From Bifidobacteriaceae bacterium (lineage in GTDB: Bacteria > Actinomycetota > Actinomycetes > Actinomycetales > WQXJ01), in assembly GCA_031270825.1 (NCBI GenBank), contig JAISXH010000026.1, forward strand, positions 16,642 to 80,641: a DNA stretch of 64,000 nt, given 5' to 3'. Positions within the stretch are counted from its first letter, which is position 1; each line of letters opens with the position of its first letter. Under the pieces are notes generated by a model that saw only the letters and a list, made by a program, of their open reading frames with translations, had not been told where the DNA came from and did not search any database. Shown one piece after another: positions 58,010 through 64,000 of the stretch. Position numbers and translations under genes: made by a program.

Positions 58010-60294
58010 CCACCGCCAACATCACCACGACCAGCCTGGATGACCGCCCGGTCACCTGGGATCGCATTGACCAACTGCTGGAACAGCTCACCGACGAAGA
58101 GAAGCTGTCCCTCCTAGACGGGCTCGACTTCTGGCACACCCAGCCGATCGAGCGGCTCGGAGTTCCGGCGCTGATGGTCACAGACGGGCCGCATGGGCTG
58201 CGCAAACAGTCCGGAGCGGCCGACCACCTGGGCTTGAACCAGTCCGTTCCGGCGACCTGTTTCCCGACCGCTGCCGCGCTCGCCTCTTCCTGGGACGCGG
58301 ACCTGATCCGCGAAGTGGGCCAGGCCTTGGGCCAAGAGGCCAGGGTGGAGCAAGTCGCGGTGGTGCTGGGGCCGGGACTCAACATCAAGCGTTCGCCGCT
58401 GTGCGGGCGCAACTTCGAGTACTTCTCCGAAGATCCGGTTCTCAGCGGTGACTTGGCGGCGGCCATGGTTCAAGGCATCCAGGCGAAAGGCGTCGGCGCC
58501 TGCCTGAAGCACTTCGCCGCCAACAACCAGGAGACCGACCGCATGCGCGTCTCGGCCGAGATCGATCCCCGCACGCTGCGCGAGATCTACCTGGCCGGCT
58601 TCGCGCGAGCCGTCACCGCCAGCAAGCCTTGGACCGTCATGTCCTCCTACAACAAGATCAACGGCGTCTACGCCGCCGGCGCGCACTGGCTGCTGACCGA
58701 CCTGTTGCGGGACGCCTGGGGATTCGACGGCCTGGTCATGTCTGATTGGGGCGGCACCGACAACCGTCCCCAAGACCTCAAAGCCGGGCTCGATTTGGAG
58801 ATGCCGAGTTCGTCCGGCCACGGCGCCGCCGCCGTGAGGGCCGCGTTGGCGCAAGGCCGTCTCACCATGGACGATGCCGACCGCGCCGTCCGCCGCCTGT
58901 TGGAGTTGATCGCCCGGGCCGGTTCGGCCGTCGGGTCCGGTCAGACCTACGACAAAGTCGCGCATCACGCCCTGGCCCGGCGGGCCGCCGCGCAATCGGC
59001 GGTCTTGCTGAAGAACCAGGATGACCTCCTGCCGCTGGATTCGGCCGTCGGCGGCCCCATCGCCGTGATCGGCGACTTCGCGCGCCATCCGCGCTATCAG
59101 GGGGCTGGCTCCTCGGCGGTGAACCCGACCCAGTTGGACAACGCCCTCGATGCGATTGTGGACGCGGTGGCGGACCGCCGCGAAGTGCGTTATGCGCGCG
59201 GGTTTGTGGCTGAAGACGAGGCCGGCGACCGCGAACTGGTGCGGGAAGCCGTGGCGGCGGCATCGTCGGCAGACGTGGTGCTGGCCTTCCTGGGGCTGCC
59301 GGCCAGTCACGAATCGGAGGGATACGACCGCACGTCGATCGGGCTGCCGGCGCCCCAACTGGAGTTGCTGGCCGAGGTGGCCGGCGTGGCGGCCAAGGTG
59401 GTCGTCGTGCTGGCCAACGGCGGGGTGGTGGATGTGGCCTCCTGGGGACACCAGGCCGGCGCCATCCTGGAAGGCTGGCTGGGTGGCCAGGCGGGTGGAT
59501 CGGCCACCGCCGATCTGCTGTTCGGGCAGGTCAACCCCAGTGGGAAGCTGGCTGAGACAATCCCCTTGCGCCTTACGGACAATCCCTCGTTCGGGAACTT
59601 CCCCGGCGCCAAAGGGCATGTCTACTACGGCGAGGGCACGCTGGTGGGATATCGCTGGTATGACGCGCGCGGCCTCGATGTCGCCTATCCGTTCGGCCAC
59701 GGGCTCAGCTACACCACCTTCGACCACTCGCCTTTGTCTCTCCGGGTTCTGGCGGACGGCCCCAAGCCGTCCGTGGAAGCGCGCCTGACCGTGCGCAACA
59801 CCGGACCCATGAAAGGACGCGAGGTGGTGCAGCTCTATGTGGCAGACCCGGTCGCCTCGGTCGAACGGGCGCCTCAAGAGCTGCGGGCCTTCGCGGTGGC
59901 GGACCTGGCGCCGGGAGAATCCAAGGAATTGGTGTTGATGCTGGATTGGCGGGCGTTCGCCTTCTGGGACGTTGAATTGGACCGCTGGTTCGTCGAAGGC
60001 GGGGATTTCGAGATCCGCTGCGGGTCATCTTCGCGCGACATCAGGTCCACGGCGACGGTCCATCTGGACGGCGACCCGACCCGGCGTCCGCTCAGCCCCG
60101 CCTCCACAGCCAATGAGTGGCTGGCGGATCCTGAGCGCGGCCCCTGGCTGCGGCGCCAACTGGAGGGCACGGCCTTCGCCGCCCTGCTGTCCGATCCCGG
60201 CATGGCCGCTCTGATGGGTCCCACGCCGCTGATCCGCTTGACCCGTTTCGCCGGCTTCCCAGTGACCGAGGCGGAACTGGTCGCCCGCTCCTAA
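58006..60294 (+). CDS. GH3 beta-glucosidase
   Basis: A 762-residue intracellular glycoside hydrolase. The GH3 N domain has VTDGPHGLRKQ, KHFAANNQETDR and the nucleophile Asp247 in VMSDWGGTD. The C domain carries the acid/base region near GLPASHESEGYDRTS. A fibronectin-III-like domain closes it (VRNTGPMKGREVVQLYV, about residues 600-675). There is no signal peptide, so it cleaves sugars imported by the coupled MFS transporter. Substrates could be cellobiose or other beta-glucosides. Confidence 0.93.
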   Translation: MTTANITTTSLDDRPVTWDRIDQLLEQLTDEEKLSLLDGLDFWHTQPIERLGVPALMVTDGPHGLRKQSGAADHLGLNQSVPATCFPTAAALASSWDADLIREVGQALGQEARVEQVAVVLGPGLNIKRSPLCGRNFEYFSEDPVLSGDLAAAMVQGIQAKGVGACLKHFAANNQETDRMRVSAEIDPRTLREIYLAGFARAVTASKPWTVMSSYNKINGVYAAGAHWLLTDLLRDAWGFDGLVMSDWGGTDNRPQDLKAGLDLEMPSSSGHGAAAVRAALAQGRLTMDDADRAVRRLLELIARAGSAVGSGQTYDKVAHHALARRAAAQSAVLLKNQDDLLPLDSAVGGPIAVIGDFARHPRYQGAGSSAVNPTQLDNALDAIVDAVADRREVRYARGFVAEDEAGDRELVREAVAAASSADVVLAFLGLPASHESEGYDRTSIGLPAPQLELLAEVAGVAAKVVVVLANGGVVDVASWGHQAGAILEGWLGGQAGGSATADLLFGQVNPSGKLAETIPLRLTDNPSFGNFPGAKGHVYYGEGTLVGYRWYDARGLDVAYPFGHGLSYTTFDHSPLSLRVLADGPKPSVEARLTVRNTGPMKGREVVQLYVADPVASVERAPQELRAFAVADLAPGESKELVLMLDWRAFAFWDVELDRWFVEGGDFEIRCGSSSRDIRSTATVHLDGDPTRRPLSPASTANEWLADPERGPWLRRQLEGTAFAALLSDPGMAALMGPTPLIRLTRFAGFPVTEAELVARS

Positions 60295-60333
60295 CCGCCT
60301 GGAGCCCACCGGCGGCGGGAAGTCAGGTAGCTA

Positions 60334-60433
60334 GGAGCGTGGTGACCCAGGGCAGCGGAACGCTGACCGGCGGAAACGCGGAAGGCAAACGCTGCTTCGG
60401 CCTGGGAAACCGTTTGTTCACCGGTTTCGCAGG
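60334..60433 (+). repeat. dispersed hairpin-bounded element, copy C (left hairpin deleted)
   Basis: It matches copy B but lacks the second arm of the left hairpin and the start of the core (GGAGCGTGGTGA runs straight into CCCAGGGCAGCGG). The right hairpin is kept with a shorter loop (CCTGGGAAACCG/CCGGTTTCGCAGG). It lies downstream of the GH3 gene. The remaining gap to 60658 has no gene. Confidence 0.85.
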
Positions 60434-60658
60434 CCTGGCGTCCCGCCGCAGGTGTCAAGAATCGGCCAGCTCACTGGCTTTCGCCAGTGCTAGGCCCGGG
60501 GAGGCGAGAGCAGCTGCGCGTCCCAACCGACGTAAAGACCCCATCGGGTCCTAGTGGTATGGGGACGGCGTTTGGCCGGCGCGGTAGCATTGCGGTCTTA
60601 CCAAACGCCCGCTGGCCCGAGTTGCGGGCGATGCGGCAACCAGACAGGACCTTCTCAG

Positions 60659-61618
60659 TTGAAGAAGAAGTTCTTAGTTGGCGCCGCCTTGGCGGCCACC
60701 ATGTCCATGATCGCTGCCGCGCCCGCGCCTGCGGCAACGATCCAGACGCGTTTCACGCAAGCCGACCTGACCTCCGCCGAGACAGACATCTTGGCACGGC
60801 AGGTCGCGGAAATCTACGACCAGATCTACACCGAGGTCGTAGAAGCCACCGACTACGATGTTGACTCCCAGATAGCAGACGCGCTGGGCGAGATTGAGCA
60901 AGACCTAGCGCTGTCTGCCGCTTCCGTGGACAACGTTGAGCAGATCGCTGACAGCTACGCCACGACAGCCGAAAATGCCGAATTGGTCGAGCGGGTGCTC
61001 GGGTACGAGCCCTCCGCCGTCGTGGATCACTCGGTTGAGCCGATGGGTGTAACCGCCGTGGAGGACACGACCACAGGCAATCTGTTGGTAACTGCCAGCA
61101 CCGAAGTTACCGTAACCTACGATGACGGAATCGAGGGGGCGGAGATAGTCGAAACCCTCGCAGTGGTGGACGGGGCTACGGGAGAGTTCCTCGAAGTACG
61201 CCAGCTAGAGCTAGACGATTGCGCAGCGCTGGTCGACACCGGATTCCCCGGCGACGGTGGTTGGGCTTACTCAGGTAGATGGGTCTGGCAAAACAGCGAC
61301 AAGTATTGGTGGTACCAGGAGGGTGCCCTTGGTACGCAAACGCGGTCTTGGGTTAACGCCGAGAACTGGTGCCGATTCGCCCGCGTGGAGTCCAAGCGCG
61401 CCGGAGTGTTAACGTCGCCTTCGTCACCCGTCGTCGGCGACATAGTCCAGATCAAGTATGCGGGTAAGTCGGTCATCGAGCACTCCATGATCGTGACCAG
61501 GCGAAACGCTAAGGGCAAGATCTGCGTGACTTACCACACGACCAACACCAAGAACAAGCCGCTTTCCGACATCATCGCAAAGTACCCGAAGGCAACGTTC
61601 TTCGCCCACCGGATCTAG
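60659..61618 (+). CDS. secreted amidase-like protein (Amidase_6 type)
   Basis: A 319-residue exported protein. TTG 60659 gives the signal peptide LKKKFLVGAALAATMSMIAA, ending near residue 26. An N-terminal propeptide-like half of about 165 residues is acidic. The C-terminal half resembles the putative amidase domain: DDCAALVDTGFPG (candidate Cys), KYWWYQEGALGTQTRSWVNA, GDIVQIKYAG, EHSMIVTRR (candidate His) and TYHTTNTKNKPLSDI. Such proteins probably act on peptidoglycan peptides. GC and codon use are lower than neighbours, which may indicate transfer. Confidence 0.78.
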   Translation: MKKKFLVGAALAATMSMIAAAPAPAATIQTRFTQADLTSAETDILARQVAEIYDQIYTEVVEATDYDVDSQIADALGEIEQDLALSAASVDNVEQIADSYATTAENAELVERVLGYEPSAVVDHSVEPMGVTAVEDTTTGNLLVTASTEVTVTYDDGIEGAEIVETLAVVDGATGEFLEVRQLELDDCAALVDTGFPGDGGWAYSGRWVWQNSDKYWWYQEGALGTQTRSWVNAENWCRFARVESKRAGVLTSPSSPVVGDIVQIKYAGKSVIEHSMIVTRRNAKGKICVTYHTTNTKNKPLSDIIAKYPKATFFAHRI

Positions 61619-61619
61619 C

Positions 61620-62099
61620 ATGCCTGGGCGGTCGGATCCGGTTGTGACGGAACGCGGGACGAATCGGGGAGTCTGGCTCGTTCGCGCTTGCGCTGCGATG
61701 GCGCCGCTGGCGGCCTTGCTGACCGGCTGCGCTGAGTCGTCTCCCACTTGCAGTTACGGTGACAACGACTCAGCGGCAATCTTGGAAGACTTTCTTGCCC
61801 GAGTTGCGGCGGGCGACGAGATTGGCGCTGAAGCACTGCTCAGCCCCGGTTGGCACTTGGACGATTCCGCCTTCGACGCACTCACTGATCGGTTAGGCGA
61901 GGTGGAGCTTAGCTCGGTTCGGCTCTTCCCGGACCAACTCGGCGCGATGTTCACCTATCGAGTCATGGATGGCCGGTCCTTGATCGGCGAGTTTGACGTA
62001 CTGACCGGCGGGGGCTGCGCGGGGATTTCATGGGGCACGTACGTCGAGCCCTCAGAACCGGTGGATCCCGCGGTCAGCCCCTCGGCTGCGCCCGGTTGA
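61620..62099 (+). CDS. small lipoprotein
   Basis: A 159-residue protein. After a basic N terminus comes a lipoprotein signal with the lipobox LLTGC near residue 39. The mature part has AAILEDFLARVAAGDE, typical of NTF2-like/DUF4878-like helices. It starts one base after the amidase stop, so it is co-transcribed. GTG 61644 would give a more usual signal length. The function is unknown. Confidence 0.7.
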   Translation: MPGRSDPVVTERGTNRGVWLVRACAAMAPLAALLTGCAESSPTCSYGDNDSAAILEDFLARVAAGDEIGAEALLSPGWHLDDSAFDALTDRLGEVELSSVRLFPDQLGAMFTYRVMDGRSLIGEFDVLTGGGCAGISWGTYVEPSEPVDPAVSPSAAPG

Positions 62100-62132
62100 A
62101 CCGACCTCGCGGAATTGGCCGCATGAAGGCCC

Positions 62133-62188
62133 GGCGCGTCCGGGGCGGGATTCGGTCCTGAGGGGAGGAATCCGGCCTCGGACGCGCC
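62133..62188. terminator. bidirectional terminator hairpin
   Basis: GGCGCGTCCG/CGGACGCGCC forms a 10-bp perfect outer stem with an inner GGATT/AATCC stem. It lies between two convergent genes and is followed by CTTCTTCTTA on the plus side. Confidence 0.7.
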
Positions 62189-62197
62189 GACTTCTTC

Positions 62198-64000
62198 TTA
62201 TGCCTGCTCGCGCCTTCTGACCATCTGGGTCCTGACCAGGGCCGCGCCCATCCCCAGCAGGGCCGCGGCAAGGATCGCCAGGACCGGCAGGTCTTGGCTG
62301 CCGGTCACCGGCAACGCCGCCTTCGGAGTCGGAGTCGGCGTCGGGGTCGGCGCGGGCGCGGCCACCGGCTGATAGACCACATACTCGACCGAATCGGACG
62401 GCGGCGCCGAGGTCGAGCGGACCGGCGTGGTGCCAGCCACCAGATCGCGGTCGACGACGTGCCCGTCGACATCCGGGGAGGGAACCTCCGGATAACCCTG
62501 ATCCGACCAATACAACGTCTCGCCGGTCACATCGTCCACATCCACATGCCACAACACCTCTTGGACAACCGTCGCCGGGGTGCCGTCCCCGGCCCCGTCA
62601 TACTCGACCGTCCTGGTCACCACCAGAGTCGACAAAGTGTGGTGATGCGTCACATGCACCGTGATCGTCTGAACAGCCGAATCGTCGTCGTCGAAAGAAG
62701 CCACGTTGTCGACGCCGGCGAACACATACCCGTCCGGCACGCCCGCCAGGGCCTCCGCCTCGGTGAACCCGACCGGCCCCAACCTCGGACCAGTCAAACT
62801 GACGCGCGTCCCCGCCCTCGGCAACACCCGCGCGCCGGCGGCGTCGTCGTCCACGTACTCCACCAACACCGCCTGCTCAGGCGGATCAACCAAAACCGTC
62901 ACATCCCAAGCCACATTGTTCGCCGGCGACAAATCAGCGCCGTTCGCGCCGTCGTCGCGCGCCTCGACATCAGCGCGGACCTCGTCACCGGAAACAGCCC
63001 CCACGCCAGGAGCCCACGCCACCGTGAACTCGGCAGAGTCCCCGGCCGGCAAAGCGAACAACGGCCAAACCACCCGCCAAACCCCGCCCGGACCACGACT
63101 CGCCACCCCGCCGCCAGACACAGCCCCCAACTCCACCGGCCCGGACAACTCCAACACCGCCTCCACACCAGAAGCGTCCACCAAACCATCGTTGACGACC
63201 GCCACCGTGTGCGCGCCCGACTCATCCAACGCCGCCTGACCCAACCCGTCGTCGACCGCCACCGACAAATCCGGACGCTGAGTCACCGAAGCGATACAAC
63301 CCGTCAACAAAGCGTCCAACACACCCGCCGGATCGGCCGCGAACTGCGCGATGTCGAACCACTCACCGCCCGAACCGACAGCCAAATCCTGATAACCGAC
63401 CGTGTTCGCCCTCGGATTGATGACCGAGAACAACGTCGCGTCCGCCGCCGCCAACGCCTGAGCCGTGTCCTCCACACTCACAGCACGCGTCTGCGTGTCC
63501 TCATCCGCCAACAACACCACACAAGTCGCCGCCTCCGGACGCACCCCCACCCGGGAACCCAACGCGTACACGATCGCGTCCGTCCCCCACTCGTTGGCGC
63601 CATTACGCTGCAACCGGCCAGTCGCCTCCTCGAAATCCACCAACGAATCCGTCGCCGGCAAATCAATATGCTCATACTCGTTCGAATGGGCGTAAGCGCC
63701 GAACCCCACCAACCCCAACTGATAATCGATCTCAGCCGCCAACCGGGCCCCGATCAGATTCAGATTCGCCGCCACCGCGTCCTGATAAGCCCCCATAGTC
63801 CAAGACTCGTCCACCACGAACACCACATCACCCTGCGGCTTGCCATAAGCAGACAAATCATTGCTGTCCAAAGCCGGACCATAAGAACCATCCGCCGCGC
63901 CCACCAACGCCGCCGTCACCGGCGAACCAGCCACCACCGGCACCCGCGCCTCAGCCACACCCTCGCCATCAGTCGTCACCGTGAACGTGTCAGAACCCAC
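62198..64000 (-). CDS. LPXTG-anchored VWA surface protein, 5' end beyond window
   Basis: The last ~600 residues of a cell-wall protein; the N terminus lies past base 64000. In order: a VWA domain (VVFVVDESWTMG, with a degenerate MIDAS DESWT), a DUF11/CARDB-like beta domain (LSVAVDDGLGQ...DLSPANNVAWDVTV), and a MucBP/MubB2-like domain (VEYVDDDAAGARVLP, GYVFAGVDNV, TITVHVTHHH). A Pro/Thr linker leads to the sortase signal LPVTG, a hydrophobic helix and a basic tail. Adhesion to mucin or plant material is likely from the domains. Confidence 0.88.
   Translation of the reverse strand: MGSDTFTVTTDGEGVAEARVPVVAGSPVTAALVGAADGSYGPALDSNDLSAYGKPQGDVVFVVDESWTMGAYQDAVAANLNLIGARLAAEIDYQLGLVGFGAYAHSNEYEHIDLPATDSLVDFEEATGRLQRNGANEWGTDAIVYALGSRVGVRPEAATCVVLLADEDTQTRAVSVEDTAQALAAADATLFSVINPRANTVGYQDLAVGSGGEWFDIAQFAADPAGVLDALLTGCIASVTQRPDLSVAVDDGLGQAALDESGAHTVAVVNDGLVDASGVEAVLELSGPVELGAVSGGGVASRGPGGVWRVVWPLFALPAGDSAEFTVAWAPGVGAVSGDEVRADVEARDDGANGADLSPANNVAWDVTVLVDPPEQAVLVEYVDDDAAGARVLPRAGTRVSLTGPRLGPVGFTEAEALAGVPDGYVFAGVDNVASFDDDDSAVQTITVHVTHHHTLSTLVVTRTVEYDGAGDGTPATVVQEVLWHVDVDDVTGETLYWSDQGYPEVPSPDVDGHVVDRDLVAGTTPVRSTSAPPSDSVEYVVYQPVAAPAPTPTPTPTPKAALPVTGSQDLPVLAILAAALLGMGAALVRTQMVRRREQA

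Overview
This window is high-GC DNA from an actinobacterium (Actinomycetota). The evidence is the PadR-ino1 gene pair, the MurT/GatD pair, a DUF5926-type protein beside a GT2 glycosyltransferase, paired membrane-anchored DsbA proteins with a MauE/DoxX protein, many GTG/TTG starts, and repeated leaderless promoters of the form TANNNT, 6-8 nt, start codon. An anaerobic, possibly gut-associated life is inferred from the giant acyl-CoA dehydratase activase, a membrane-bound [NiFe] hydrogenase, a GH3 glycosidase operon, and an LPVTG-anchored surface protein with a mucin-binding-like repeat. Species cannot be named from the window.

Layout. 1-3 kb: a membrane protein cut by the window edge and a VWA/substrate-binding lipoprotein. 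3-10 kb: a TetR regulator coupled to a 1559-residue dehydratase activase, then a diaminopentanoate-dehydrogenase-like oxidoreductase. 10-13 kb: a DUF4143 ATPase, a short-repeat cluster, tRNA-Thr, and a small secreted protein with a tiny membrane partner. 13-16 kb: two DsbA-like proteins and a MauE-like protein. 16-19.7 kb: an intact but catalytically dead HsdR homologue, then padR-ino1. 19.8-31 kb: housekeeping genes (DUF5926, GT2, a large membrane protein, pheA, a lipid-kinase-like gene, serS, a HAD phosphatase, an FAH-family enzyme, an LRV-type membrane protein). 31-32.5 kb: a dispersed repeat, the SRAP protein, tRNA-Gly and an IS30 remnant.

32.5-46.2 kb is a hydrogenase island. It holds a nickel permease (NikMN), small and large subunits, a cytochrome b with an extra N-terminal domain, the maturation protease, two HypA proteins, a HupK-like large-subunit homologue, HypC, a complete TatABC set, a His-rich HypB and HypF. 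The genes fit one job: import nickel, assemble the NiFe(CN)2CO centre, export the folded enzyme by Tat, and pass electrons from H2 to the quinone pool. hypD and hypE are not in the window.

46-64 kb: an esterase, murT-gatD, purL, an uncharacterised four-gene operon (zinc ribbon, coiled-coil zinc protein, a DUF6620-like protein, a radical-SAM activase-like protein), a hypothetical protein, an MFS transporter/GH3 beta-glucosidase operon, a secreted amidase-like protein with a lipoprotein, and a cell-wall-anchored VWA protein cut by the right edge.

Intergenic DNA is rich in repeats. There is a roughly 130-bp hairpin-bounded element in three places, a 31-nt GGGGACGGTGATTGTG-type repeat in two places, and several tandem duplications that start at gene stop codons.
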